Origin: Vibrio salinus
Lineage (GTDB): Bacteria > Pseudomonadota > Gammaproteobacteria > Enterobacterales > Vibrionaceae
Length of the DNA: 64,000 nt
Reading direction: 5' to 3'
NCBI RefSeq assembly: GCF_021272385.1
Contig: NZ_JAJSDZ010000009.1
Coordinates: forward strand, 930,001 to 994,000
Below are positions 35,686 through 44,838 of the stretch, in pieces. A program made the position numbers and the translations under genes. The notes below the pieces were generated by a model. The model was not told where the DNA came from and ran no database searches. It saw only the letters and a program-made list of their open reading frames with translations. Position 1 is the stretch's first letter. Every line of letters begins with the position of its first letter.

Positions 35686-37965
35686 ATGAAAACAAGAGAT
35701 GAAAATCAGGTAGAAATCCGCTGGACAGAGAATGATGTTCCTCATATCGAAGCCGGTAATTATGAATGTCTTGGTTACGGTTATGGTTATGTTCATGCTC
35801 GGGATCGTTTGGGCGAACTGTCCGGCCAGGCGATTGCTTTGCGTGGAGAGCGTTCGAAATACTATGGAGCCGACGGTTTCTCAACCATTGGTTTTTTAAA
35901 AACAACTAATCTTAACTCTGATTTAATGTTTCGTATGCGGTTGCCGGATGACTGGGTTAGGGAAGAGTCAGAAAAGCTAGGCCGGAATACCCGTGATTAT
36001 ATCCGGGGATACGTTAACGGTCTTAATGATTATGTAAGAGACTTGTCTGACGAAGAAAAAGAACGGCTGAGTGCCGGCGAACCGCTTGTTACGTTTGAAA
36101 CTGCGGATGTTATCCGCGCAGCCATGCGCTTTGGCATCATGAAAGAGCTGGTGGAAATCGGGCCTTATATTGTTTCCTCTGCCGTAAAGGGGCGTAAAGC
36201 AGGATCTGAGGTTTCAGACTATTCGCCTCATGCAAAACCAGTTGAAGTGGAAGGCGGGTTTGGCAGCAATGCCTGGGCGTATGGTGGTGACGTGGTTGAA
36301 GGTGAGGGGGCCATTATGCTTGGTAATCCTCATTCGGCCTGGAAACGGACACCTCATCAGCAACGTATTTATATGCATCAGTATCACCTGACGATTCCCG
36401 GAGAGCTTGATGTCGCAGGAACCTCTTTTCTGGGTTTCCCTCTTCCGATGACCGGTTACAACTCAGATGTGTCATGGAGTATTTTAGATGCAGCATCCGT
36501 CACGCCATATGTTTTACAGAAAATGCAGACAGACTTATCGGGAGAACAGCCTTTCTATCTTATGGATGGCGAAAAAAAACCGCTATCGGTCCGGGCGGTT
36601 TCTGTCGATGTGCTGGAAAATTCCGGTAAGGTGGAAACCCGGATCTATGAGTTTTTTGAATCTGAACTTGGGTTTATTTATAAACTGCCGGACCGGCCGG
36701 GAAAGCCTGAAGGCTGGTATTCCATTACCAATCCCGGAGAGAAAAATGCCCGGGGGCTGGATCAGTTTCTGAATGCAGCAAAGGCGACGTCCACCCGTGA
36801 GTTTGTTTCGGCCATTGAACATAACCGGGGTATTTTGTGTCAGCTTGTGGTGGCGGATCGTCACGGTGATGTTGCTTATGTTATTGCTGGTAATGTCCCA
36901 CCGGTAACGGATGAGGAAATGGCGGAATGCCATATTGATGATGAAACAGCTGCATTTAACGTACTGGACGGTACCCGGTGTCGCTGTTCTTTTCGTGATT
37001 CCGGTAACCGGCCTCTGCAGGCTCCGGTGTCATTCTATCCAACGGTGATTTCGCGGGGCATCATTCACAATACCAATAACAGTTATAAGTTTACAGAGTT
37101 CGGAAAAGTACAACCGGATTATCCTTCAGTTTTCGGGCAGCATAAAGCCGATCATCAGATAGGCAAACATATTGCCGCCGGGTTAAGGTATGACCCGAGA
37201 CTTGAAATGTCTGCCCTGAGAATGAAAGAAATATCGCTGAAATCGTTTATTACGCCGGATAAGGCACTACAGGTTATTTTTGATAACCGCAATTATGTGG
37301 CTGAACGATTTTTGGATGATATTTTGGCTTTGGGTGGGCAGTCTGTCAGTGAAAAAGCCGGAAGAGGGTTGACGGTATTACGGAAATGGGACCGGAAAAA
37401 CAATCCGGACAGCCGGGGCGCTTTGTTATTTCACCAATTCTGGAACCGGATTGTACAGACCGATCTTCTCAAAGTGGCGGGCAGCGGTGATCCGGAAGCG
37501 GGATCGAAACTTGAAATTACGGCCGGGAATGAACCTGTGATCATCTGTGCGCTGGAAAATGCGGCCGATGATCTTACTGGTTTGGGTTTTACTCTGGATG
37601 AACCCTGGGGAAATGCGTTATATCAGACAGCGGAAGGTGCCCGCATTTCTTTGCATGGCGGTTCTTACCAAGAAGGATTGCTTAACGGAGAAATGCCGGC
37701 TCCACTGACGGAAGCCGGGTTTCCACATATTTTGTTTGGCACAGCGTATATCCAGCTCGCCCGGTGGGAAAATGAAAGTATTGTGGTAGACGCTCTGCTC
37801 AGTCACGGTCAGCGTGATGGTGTTGAAACGTCAGGGCGAACGGCACAGTTAACGATGTTTTCAAATAAGCAGCTATACCGCATTCCTTTTTTACCTCAGG
37901 AACTGGAAACCACCGGTATTACCGGTTCGTTGTGTCTGGCGGGCTCGGGAAGCTGTGTTGGCTAA
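35686..37965 (+). CDS. Penicillin acylase family Ntn-hydrolase without signal peptide
   Basis: The protein has 759 residues. N-terminal alpha-subunit features are DVPHIEAGNYECLGYGYGYVHARDRL. The linker before the beta subunit ends at GGFGSNAWAYGG, where Ser of Gly-Ser-Asn-Ala-Trp would become the autocatalytic N-terminal nucleophile. Further family blocks are GNPHSAW and FLGFPLPMTGYN. Relatives act on penicillins, acyl-homoserine lactones or lipopeptides, mostly in the periplasm. This protein starts MKTRDENQVEIRW and a stop codon lies two codons before the ATG, so no signal peptide can be added. Its stop codon overlaps the stop of the convergent LysE gene. Confidence 0.85.
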   Translation: MKTRDENQVEIRWTENDVPHIEAGNYECLGYGYGYVHARDRLGELSGQAIALRGERSKYYGADGFSTIGFLKTTNLNSDLMFRMRLPDDWVREESEKLGRNTRDYIRGYVNGLNDYVRDLSDEEKERLSAGEPLVTFETADVIRAAMRFGIMKELVEIGPYIVSSAVKGRKAGSEVSDYSPHAKPVEVEGGFGSNAWAYGGDVVEGEGAIMLGNPHSAWKRTPHQQRIYMHQYHLTIPGELDVAGTSFLGFPLPMTGYNSDVSWSILDAASVTPYVLQKMQTDLSGEQPFYLMDGEKKPLSVRAVSVDVLENSGKVETRIYEFFESELGFIYKLPDRPGKPEGWYSITNPGEKNARGLDQFLNAAKATSTREFVSAIEHNRGILCQLVVADRHGDVAYVIAGNVPPVTDEEMAECHIDDETAAFNVLDGTRCRCSFRDSGNRPLQAPVSFYPTVISRGIIHNTNNSYKFTEFGKVQPDYPSVFGQHKADHQIGKHIAAGLRYDPRLEMSALRMKEISLKSFITPDKALQVIFDNRNYVAERFLDDILALGGQSVSEKAGRGLTVLRKWDRKNNPDSRGALLFHQFWNRIVQTDLLKVAGSGDPEAGSKLEITAGNEPVIICALENAADDLTGLGFTLDEPWGNALYQTAEGARISLHGGSYQEGLLNGEMPAPLTEAGFPHILFGTAYIQLARWENESIVVDALLSHGQRDGVETSGRTAQLTMFSNKQLYRIPFLPQELETTGITGSLCLAGSGSCVG

Positions 37966-38570
37966 GACGCCACCAGCATTGTTCCGAAGCCAATCAGTCC
38001 GACACTGCATGTCTGGTTTACTCGGTGCCCGAACTTTTTAAGCAGCTCGTTTGCTTTGCCGGAAGTGACCAGACAGGCAACCACAATAAACCAGAGACTA
38101 TGTAGGACGATAATGTAACTCCCATAGGCAATAACAAACGGCATATTCCCATTGTCTGGTGAGATAAGCTGGCTGAATATGCTTAGAAAAAACAGCATTG
38201 TTTTAGGATTTAAGGTGTTACAAATAAATCCCTGAATAAAGAATCGTCGGTGATTTTTCGTTATTTCCCGTTCTTTTTTGAACGTCAGGTTGAGCCGGGA
38301 AGTCCGTAATCCTGATATTCCCAGATAGATTAAATACGAAGCCCCTGCATATTTTATGATACTGAGTAAAATGATATTCTGTGATATAAAGTGACTTATT
38401 CCGATAACGGAATAAGTCACGTGGATACAAACGCCGCTGCCAATACCCAATGCGGTGATGATCCCGGCTTTCCGCCCGTGCATGGCGCTGTTTTTGAACA
38501 TTAATACAAAGTCAGAACCGGGGCTCATAACAATTAACAAACCAAATATAGCCAGACTTATTACTTCCAT
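37962..38570 (-). CDS. LysE/RhtB family amino-acid exporter
   Basis: The protein has 202 residues from the ATG at 38570 (AAGGAAAC upstream); a longer frame to 38648 would run into the divergent gene. It has about six membrane helices. MEVISLAIFGLLIVMSPGSDFVLMFKNS carries the family's SPGPD-like motif as SPGSD. The gene is divergent from a GcvA-like LysR regulator, which probably controls it. It likely exports an amino acid or derivative. Confidence 0.87.
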   Translation of the reverse strand: MEVISLAIFGLLIVMSPGSDFVLMFKNSAMHGRKAGIITALGIGSGVCIHVTYSVIGISHFISQNIILLSIIKYAGASYLIYLGISGLRTSRLNLTFKKEREITKNHRRFFIQGFICNTLNPKTMLFFLSIFSQLISPDNGNMPFVIAYGSYIIVLHSLWFIVVACLVTSGKANELLKKFGHRVNQTCSVGLIGFGTMLVAS

Positions 38571-38668
38571 ATTGTTTCCTTTTGTTTCCGTGTTATGTTG
38601 AAGATTGTATCGGTAATCTGCTAAGTTATAAGCGAAATAAATACACAAATTATGTGAGAAAAAGTCAC

Positions 38669-39544
38669 ATGAGACATCTTAAAGCTTTTCATGTTTTTCA
38701 TATTACAGCCGGATCATCCAGTTACAGCGAAGCGGCTGGGCGATTACATATCACTCATGGTGCCGTAAGCAAACAAATCAAATTATTGGAAAGTCATTTA
38801 TCGCTGACCCTGTTTTATAAACAAGGCCGAAGAATGTGTCTGACTCAGGAAGGGGAATTACTGAAACACTATACGGATATAGCCTTTAATACGCTTGAAA
38901 GTGGCGTGAAAAAATTGACGCAGGAGCATCGCCGGTACCTTGAGATCTCCTGTGAGCCGACATTAACCATGCGGTGGCTGATGCCCAGATTGTCACTGTT
39001 TTTTCAACACACTGGTATTGATATCCGGTTATCAACGGCGGGTGGCGCCATTTCTCTGGATAAAACCGGATTATCTCTGGCGATTCGTCGTGATGATTTT
39101 GATATTAATCCGGAATATACCGTGTCCCGGTTAGTTCCTGAATGGGTTGGGCCCGTACTTTCACCTCAATATTGGAACAAGGTGAAAAATACGCCGGAGA
39201 TGATGGTCTTTCTGCATAGTGAAACGAGGCCGCTGGCCTGGAAAGAGTGGGCGACTGCAACCCAACAGAAACTGACACTGAATCAATCCAGCCAGTCCTT
39301 CGGCCACTTTTATTTTTGTTTGCAGGCAGCTACGGACGGACTGGGAGCGGCGATTGGATCTTACCCCCTGGTTGTTGATGATCTGAAGAACGGGCGGTTG
39401 ATTGCGCCATTCGGATTCGTCCGTTCCGGGCATCACTATGTTCTGCTCAGTCATAATGAAAAACCGGAACCAAACGAGCTGATCTTTTTGAACTGGCTGC
39501 AAAAGACGATGGCGTTGTGCCAGCCAGACCAAAACGGATGTTAA
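38669..39544 (+). CDS. LysR family transcriptional regulator (GcvA-like)
   Basis: The protein has 291 residues from the ATG at 38669, which starts the HTH directly (MRHLKAFHVFHITAGSSSYS EAAGRL); the earlier ATG would overlap lysE. The HTH ends with THGAVSKQIKLLESHLSLTLF. The effector domain has the GcvA/AmpR-type opening LEISCEPTLTMRWLMPRLSLF. The neighbour exporter gene is its likely target, 98 bp away in the opposite direction. Confidence 0.87.
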   Translation: MRHLKAFHVFHITAGSSSYSEAAGRLHITHGAVSKQIKLLESHLSLTLFYKQGRRMCLTQEGELLKHYTDIAFNTLESGVKKLTQEHRRYLEISCEPTLTMRWLMPRLSLFFQHTGIDIRLSTAGGAISLDKTGLSLAIRRDDFDINPEYTVSRLVPEWVGPVLSPQYWNKVKNTPEMMVFLHSETRPLAWKEWATATQQKLTLNQSSQSFGHFYFCLQAATDGLGAAIGSYPLVVDDLKNGRLIAPFGFVRSGHHYVLLSHNEKPEPNELIFLNWLQKTMALCQPDQNGC

Positions 39545-39693
39545 TTGGCTACATTTTGTTTGTTAGTGTTAACTTATCGGGACGAGCAAAATATTTTTCT
39601 GAATCTACGGTAACGGATGGTTTGTTTATTTTACAGCAGACCATCCCGGCTATGACGTTGTGGGTCACAGCAGTCGACATCCGTTACCGGTGG

Positions 39694-40245
39694 TTAATGG
39701 TGCTGACTCGTAAAAGGGCTGTCTTTGTCCAGTGCGTGAGAGAGTTCTACGATCGATAAAGCCAGACTGGATTTTATCACCTGCTCCTGACGTAAGAGCT
39801 GTAGCTGGTAAAATTCATCTGACGTATCGCCGGTATATTCGGCAACAAACTGCTCGAACTGATCAATCCCCATGGTCTGTACTGACGTTAATTTTTTAAC
39901 GGCAGCGATGACTTTTTTATCACTAAACTTATATTCGTAAGCATCGTTGTTTAGCTGATTTCTTATGTGAATAAATGCATCGATATCGTGATAGACGTTT
40001 TCAGGTAAGACACCTAAGCCAAATAACAATTTTATACGTACAGAGAGATCCCCAAGTGGTCCCGATGAATCGAGCAGCGGATTAATGACCGCTTTTACCG
40101 CTAAGTAATCACTTCGAAATATTCGCTGGACCAACATATCGACTGCATCTTCGAATATTTCAACAGCAGAAATGAAAAACACTCTGACTGAAGGGGCCTC
40201 ATTAAGCCTTTCTATGATCTCTGATTCTTGAATATTGTCGGACAT
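39694..40245 (-). CDS. mtlR: Mannitol operon repressor MtlR
   Basis: The protein has 183 residues. The all-helical MtlR fold is recognisable in SVRVFFISAVEIFEDAVDML, LLDSSGPLGDLSVRIKLLFGLG and VYHDIDAFIHIRNQLNNDAY. It lacks a DNA-binding domain of known type. In vibrios and enterobacteria MtlR represses mtlA-mtlD expression. It is the third gene of the mtlA-mtlD-mtlR operon, 48 bp after mtlD. Confidence 0.9.
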   Translation of the reverse strand: MSDNIQESEIIERLNEAPSVRVFFISAVEIFEDAVDMLVQRIFRSDYLAVKAVINPLLDSSGPLGDLSVRIKLLFGLGVLPENVYHDIDAFIHIRNQLNNDAYEYKFSDKKVIAAVKKLTSVQTMGIDQFEQFVAEYTGDTSDEFYQLQLLRQEQVIKSSLALSIVELSHALDKDSPFTSQHH

Positions 40246-40293
40246 ATAAAAATAATTTGTTTGTGAGGGAGTATTACTCCCTCAATGTATTTA

Positions 40294-41436
40294 TTAAAGA
40301 ATTTGAAATATGGATTCAACTTCCCGGGCTTCTTTGCTGTCTTTATCCAGATCAGCATAATGAGCCAACGTGTTACGTACTCCGTTTGTTTGCAAATATT
40401 CCTGTAGCTCTTCTGCCTGCGGATCTGAGCTGTTCTGATATTTCAACGCAGCCGCAATGCCTTTCAGTAAAGCTGAATTATCTGACTGATACTCTATGGT
40501 TCCGTTTAAAGGTTTTACCAGCCGGTCGTTTTTACCTAATTTTCGGATCGGCTGACGACCAACGCGATCTACTTCATCGACTAAATATGGGTTGGCAAAG
40601 CGAGACAGGATTTTATTAATATATGCTGCGTGTTTTTCTTTATCAAAACCATACCGCTGCACCAGAACTTCTCCGCTTTGCTGCATTGCGAGAGTGACGT
40701 CTGCCCGTATTGAGGCATCTTCGATGGCTTCTTTTATGGTGTTGTAACCATTTAAGCAACCAAGATACGCTGTTATACAGTGACCGGTGTTAAGAGTAAA
40801 TAGTTTACGCTCAACAAATGCCATTAAATTGTCGGTCGTTTCCATTCCTGAGATGGCCGGAATTTCTCCTTTGAACTGAGTCTTATCGACAATCCATTCA
40901 CTGAAACTTTCAACGGTAACATCTAGGATGTTATCGGATGGTTCGGCAGGAGGAACTATCCGGTCAACGGCCGAATCGACAAAACCGACGAAGTTATCAC
41001 AAAAGTGTGCTGTCTGTTCGTCAAGATATTGATACACCTGTTCTTTCAGGTGACTGGTTCCGCGGACCATATTTTCGCAGGCAATAATATTTAATGGTGA
41101 GTGGTTATTGTTTGCGGCTCTGACATTTAGACCATCGGCAATACTTTTTGCAATAATATCAAGAACATTTGGACCAACGGCGGTGGTGATTATATCTACG
41201 TTGGCGATGAGTTGGATCAGATCATCAGATAAAGAGCTGACAGCCGAAACATTTTTTACTGTCTGAATTTCGCATTTTTCACCTACGACTTTAACATCGT
41301 ATTGGGTGTCTGTTTTAAGTTTATTAACAATGGCTTCGTTGACATCAGCAAAAGTGACATGAATGCCTGCATCTGCCAGTAGTTTTCCTATGAAACCACG
41401 GCCTATGTTTCCGGCACCAAAGTGAATAGCTTTCAT
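40294..41436 (-). CDS. mtlD: Mannitol-1-phosphate 5-dehydrogenase
   Basis: The protein has 380 residues, the usual length (E. coli 382). The Rossmann start [25 protein letters not shown], the [16 protein letters not shown] block and [15 protein letters not shown] are all conserved in MtlD. It oxidises mannitol 1-phosphate to fructose 6-phosphate with NAD. It follows mtlA by 77 bp. Confidence 0.97.
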   Translation of the reverse strand: MKAIHFGAGNIGRGFIGKLLADAGIHVTFADVNEAIVNKLKTDTQYDVKVVGEKCEIQTVKNVSAVSSLSDDLIQLIANVDIITTAVGPNVLDIIAKSIADGLNVRAANNNHSPLNIIACENMVRGTSHLKEQVYQYLDEQTAHFCDNFVGFVDSAVDRIVPPAEPSDNILDVTVESFSEWIVDKTQFKGEIPAISGMETTDNLMAFVERKLFTLNTGHCITAYLGCLNGYNTIKEAIEDASIRADVTLAMQQSGEVLVQRYGFDKEKHAAYINKILSRFANPYLVDEVDRVGRQPIRKLGKNDRLVKPLNGTIEYQSDNSALLKGIAAALKYQNSSDPQAEELQEYLQTNGVRNTLAHYADLDKDSKEAREVESIFQIL

Positions 41437-41513
41437 CGTGTTATACCCTATAAATTGAAAGAAGAGACCAACCCTAATGGGGAAGGCTGGCCTCTAATGG
41501 AGCAAATTGAAAT

Positions 41514-43403
41514 TTATGCGCCCAGAATCGAAAGGACATCTTCAGTATTTGTAGTCGAGCGAAGTTTTGCGATTGCATCTTCGTCATCAAGCGCATTGGT
41601 AATGGCTGTGATAACGGAAATGTGTTCATCGTTTTTCGCGGCAATGCCAATTACGATTTTTGCGATGCTATCTTCGTCATCACCAAACTGAACACCTTCA
41701 GGGTATTGACAGATTACGATGCCGGTTTCTTTTACTTTGTCTTTTGCCTCGACTGTGCCATGAGGAACCGCAATGGACTCTCCCAGATAAGTGGATACCA
41801 GTTTTTCCCGGTCAAACATTGCGCTTACGTATTCCGGTTCTACATAACCGAGTTCGACCAGTTTGTCTCCGGCAAATTGAATTGCCTCTTCTTTTGTTGC
41901 GGCAGAAAGACCCAGGCAGACATTTTTTGATTCAATATTGAATGGCTGCGCATTTTCTGCCGGTTTTGTGGTATCCGCTGTCGTTTTAGGAGCTGATGCT
42001 GTGTTGGATTTTAGTAATTGCTGGACAAGATCGTCGTAGGTTGCACCATCCAAAAAGTTAGTCAGCGAAATATGATTCGCATTTGGCGCATGTGTTTTCG
42101 CCCGTGCTGTCAGATCCTTATGAGTGACCACGATATCAACATCCTGAGGCAGGCTGTTGATTGCAAGGTTGGTGACGTCAATATTCAATCCGGCAGCCTG
42201 CACTTTTTTACGAAGCATGCTGGCACCCATTGCGCTTGAGCCCATTCCTGCGTCACAGGCAACAATGATTTTTGCCACATTGCTGAAATCGGTTTTGGCT
42301 GTTTGAGCAGATATGCCTTTGGATTCTGCTTTCATTGACTTCATTTGAGAAGTCGCGTTTTCAAGTGCATCATCATTATCTGTGTCTTTTTGAGTTTTCA
42401 TCAAAAATGCAGCGACAGCAAAGGACACGGCAGTTGCCGCGAAAATAGCACACAGCACTCCGACATAAGAACCTTTCGGTGTCATTAGCAGAACAGCAAA
42501 GATAGAACCTGGAGAAGCCGGAGAAATCAGACCCGCATGGAACAGAGTCAGAGTTGTTACACCTGTGATACCACCGGCAATAACTGCCAGGATCAGGCGA
42601 GGGTTCATCAGGACATATGGGAAGTAAATTTCATGGATACCCCCAAGGAAGTGAATGATGGTTGCACCACCCGCAGTCTGTTTAGCCGTACCTTTACCAA
42701 AGACCATATAAGCAAGCAGGATTCCTAACCCAGGACCTGGGTTCGCTTCAATAAGGAAGAAGATAGAACGACCAGTCTGCTCAGCCTGTTGGATACCCAG
42801 AGGAGTAAAGATACCGTGGTTAATGGCATTATTCAGGAACAAAATTTTTGCCGGTTCAACAAAAATTGAGGTTAATGGTAATAAGTGTGCACTGACTAAT
42901 GTGTCAACACCATGCGACAGAGCGACAGACAATACTTTGACAAACGGACCAATCAGGTAGAAAGCTGCGATAGCACACAGCATACCAATGATACCGGCAG
43001 AGAAGTTATTGACTAACATCTCAAATCCGCTTTTAATTTTGCCGTCAGCCCGTTTATCAAATGTGCTGATAGCCCAGCCACCCAGAGGGCCGGCAATCAT
43101 TGCGCCCATAAACATTGGGATATCTGAACCGACAATAACCCCCATAGTGGTAATAGCACCGACAACTGCGCCACGTTCGCCGCCAATGAGTTTACCGCCG
43201 GTATAGCCAATTAAAAGAGGTAGTAAGTAGGTGATCATTGGCCCGACGAATGCTGCTAGTGTAGCGTTAGGTGTCCAGCCTGTTGGGATAAAGAGTGCGG
43301 TGATGAAACCCCAGGCAATAAATGCCCCGATGTTCGGCATTACCATGTTTGATAGGAATCGGCCAAAATTCTGTACCTTGACCTTAGCATCTGGTGATAT
43401 CAT
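41514..43403 (-). CDS. mtlA: PTS mannitol transporter subunit IICBA
   Basis: The protein has 629 residues, as in full-length E. coli MtlA. The membrane IIC domain spans residues 1-340 (GEFIAWG-like NIGAFIAWGFITALF; IGGERGAVVGAI; the GGIHEIYFPY loop). The IIB domain has its phosphorylated Cys in IIVACDAGMGSSAMG (near 384). The IIA domain has the active His in AVPHGTVEA (near 545). It imports and phosphorylates mannitol in the inner membrane. CRP-like sites upstream indicate catabolite control. Confidence 0.97.
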   Translation of the reverse strand: MISPDAKVKVQNFGRFLSNMVMPNIGAFIAWGFITALFIPTGWTPNATLAAFVGPMITYLLPLLIGYTGGKLIGGERGAVVGAITTMGVIVGSDIPMFMGAMIAGPLGGWAISTFDKRADGKIKSGFEMLVNNFSAGIIGMLCAIAAFYLIGPFVKVLSVALSHGVDTLVSAHLLPLTSIFVEPAKILFLNNAINHGIFTPLGIQQAEQTGRSIFFLIEANPGPGLGILLAYMVFGKGTAKQTAGGATIIHFLGGIHEIYFPYVLMNPRLILAVIAGGITGVTTLTLFHAGLISPASPGSIFAVLLMTPKGSYVGVLCAIFAATAVSFAVAAFLMKTQKDTDNDDALENATSQMKSMKAESKGISAQTAKTDFSNVAKIIVACDAGMGSSAMGASMLRKKVQAAGLNIDVTNLAINSLPQDVDIVVTHKDLTARAKTHAPNANHISLTNFLDGATYDDLVQQLLKSNTASAPKTTADTTKPAENAQPFNIESKNVCLGLSAATKEEAIQFAGDKLVELGYVEPEYVSAMFDREKLVSTYLGESIAVPHGTVEAKDKVKETGIVICQYPEGVQFGDDEDSIAKIVIGIAAKNDEHISVITAITNALDDEDAIAKLRSTTNTEDVLSILGA

Positions 43404-43535
43404 GAGAAGTCCCCGTTCGATGTTCTGTTGATATTTTTGTGTTTTACAAACCGGCTCTGCAAAGCCGACAAGATTGTTTAAAGTTCAAATTCAATCTAGC
43501 ACATCTTTTGACTCAGCAGTCTCGCTCGGGGGTTT

Positions 43536-43551
43536 TGTGACCAGAATCACG
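43536..43551. promoter_or_regulatory. CRP-like site 1 upstream of mtlA
   Basis: TGTGACCAGAATCACG matches the TGTGA-N6-TCACA consensus with one change. Confidence 0.65.
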
Positions 43552-43578
43552 TATTTATTTGTGAGGCTAGAAATTTTT

Positions 43579-43594
43579 TGTGACTAATATCACT
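43579..43594. promoter_or_regulatory. CRP-like site 2 upstream of mtlA
   Basis: TGTGACTAATATCACT matches TGTGA-N6-TCACA with one change. Its centre is 43 bp from site 1, close to four helical turns. Confidence 0.65.
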
Positions 43595-43695
43595 AAAATG
43601 ATTCGTAATTTTATTACAAATTATTGTTTTTTAGTTTGTCAAAAAATATTTAACGATCTAGATCTCATAAATAGAATTATCAATAGTGAATTTAG

Positions 43696-43711
43696 TGTGA
43701 TATGTATCACA
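43696..43711. promoter_or_regulatory. Consensus CRP site 3 upstream of mtlA
   Basis: TGTGATATGTATCACA is a perfect TGTGA-N6-TCACA palindrome. Confidence 0.78.
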
Positions 43712-44030
43712 TTAAGAATATCTTCAAAATGAGCACTTTTTTAAAAAGTGATCTAACTCTCATTGCGTTTTTTATTTCACCATTCGAAATAAATATCTAA
43801 AAAATTTGTCGTTATTTTGTAATTTATCTACATATAAACTTTCACATCGTATTACCTGTTTAGTAAAGATTGTTATCAGTTAAAGGTGGCGGATTTGTGA
43901 ATCAATGATGGTTTCGGTATTTGTTGAACCTTGCTTTCGGGCTAAGTTGTCTATAATAAGTAAAATAGATAGACAAATGTTTCGAAATGACTATTATATC
44001 TTTCCAACCGAAATTTAATTAGTATTTTAA

Positions 44031-44798
44031 ATGTCAAAGCGAAATACAAAACAAAGACGGCATCTTATTTTAACTTTATTGCAGGATAAAGGAGAGGTAA
44101 GTGTTGATGAATTATCCAAAAGTTTCGAAACATCGGAAGTAACCATCCGGAAAGATTTATCGGCTCTTGAGAAAAATGGTCTTCTTCTTCGCCGTTATGG
44201 CGGCGCTATCTCTCTACCGAAAGAAGTGATAGCAGAAGAATTAACTCAAAAAGTTTCAAACCGAAAGCTTTATATTGCGAAAGAAGCGTCCGCTCTTATT
44301 AAAGACCATCACCGAATCGTCATAGACAGTGGCAGTACTACGACCGCCGTGATCCCTCACTTAAATGAAAAACAGGGATTGGTTGTGATGACCAATTCTC
44401 TAAATGTCGCCAATGCCCTGCGCGAGCTGGAGAATGAACCTACGCTGTTGATGACGGGCGGCACCTGGGATCCGCATTCCGAATCTTTTCAGGGGCAGGT
44501 TGCCGAATCTGTTTTGTGTTCTTATGACTTTGATCAGCTATTTATTGGTTGTGATGGAATTGATATGAATCGTGGCACGACCACATTCAACGAATTATTT
44601 GGGCTGAGTAAAGTAATGGCAAATGTGTCCAGAGAAGTCATCGTGATGGCGGAATCGGACAAGCTCGGGCGAAAAATACCCAATCTTGAACTAAGCTGGG
44701 AAATTATTGATGTTCTGATTACCGACAGTGGTTTGTCGGATGAACAAATGCGTGTCATTGAATCCCATGATGTTCAGGTTATCCGGGCTCAGAATTAG
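44031..44798 (+). CDS. DeoR family transcriptional regulator upstream of glmS
   Basis: The protein has 255 residues. The DeoR HTH (residues 6-60) has [25 protein letters not shown] and [25 protein letters not shown]. The sugar-phosphate sensor domain has the [15 protein letters not shown] motif and [15 protein letters not shown]. It is 40 bp upstream of glmS on the same strand, the arrangement seen in vibrios. It probably regulates amino-sugar genes, sensing a phosphosugar; the ligand is inferred. Confidence 0.88.
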   Translation: MSKRNTKQRRHLILTLLQDKGEVSVDELSKSFETSEVTIRKDLSALEKNGLLLRRYGGAISLPKEVIAEELTQKVSNRKLYIAKEASALIKDHHRIVIDSGSTTTAVIPHLNEKQGLVVMTNSLNVANALRELENEPTLLMTGGTWDPHSESFQGQVAESVLCSYDFDQLFIGCDGIDMNRGTTTFNELFGLSKVMANVSREVIVMAESDKLGRKIPNLELSWEIIDVLITDSGLSDEQMRVIESHDVQVIRAQN

Positions 44799-44838
44799 CC
44801 AGTGTCAAACGAATTTAAAGGTTAGGAGTAAATTAAAT

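Larger units (their letters stand above)
43404..44030. promoter_or_regulatory. Long divergent mtlA / DeoR control region
   Basis: No gene of usual size is visible in this 627-bp AT-rich gap. It holds three CRP-like sites (listed separately) and probably a long mtlA leader. In Vibrio cholerae an antisense RNA (MtlS) is encoded over the mtlA leader; I cannot confirm a homologue by eye. Confidence 0.6.
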
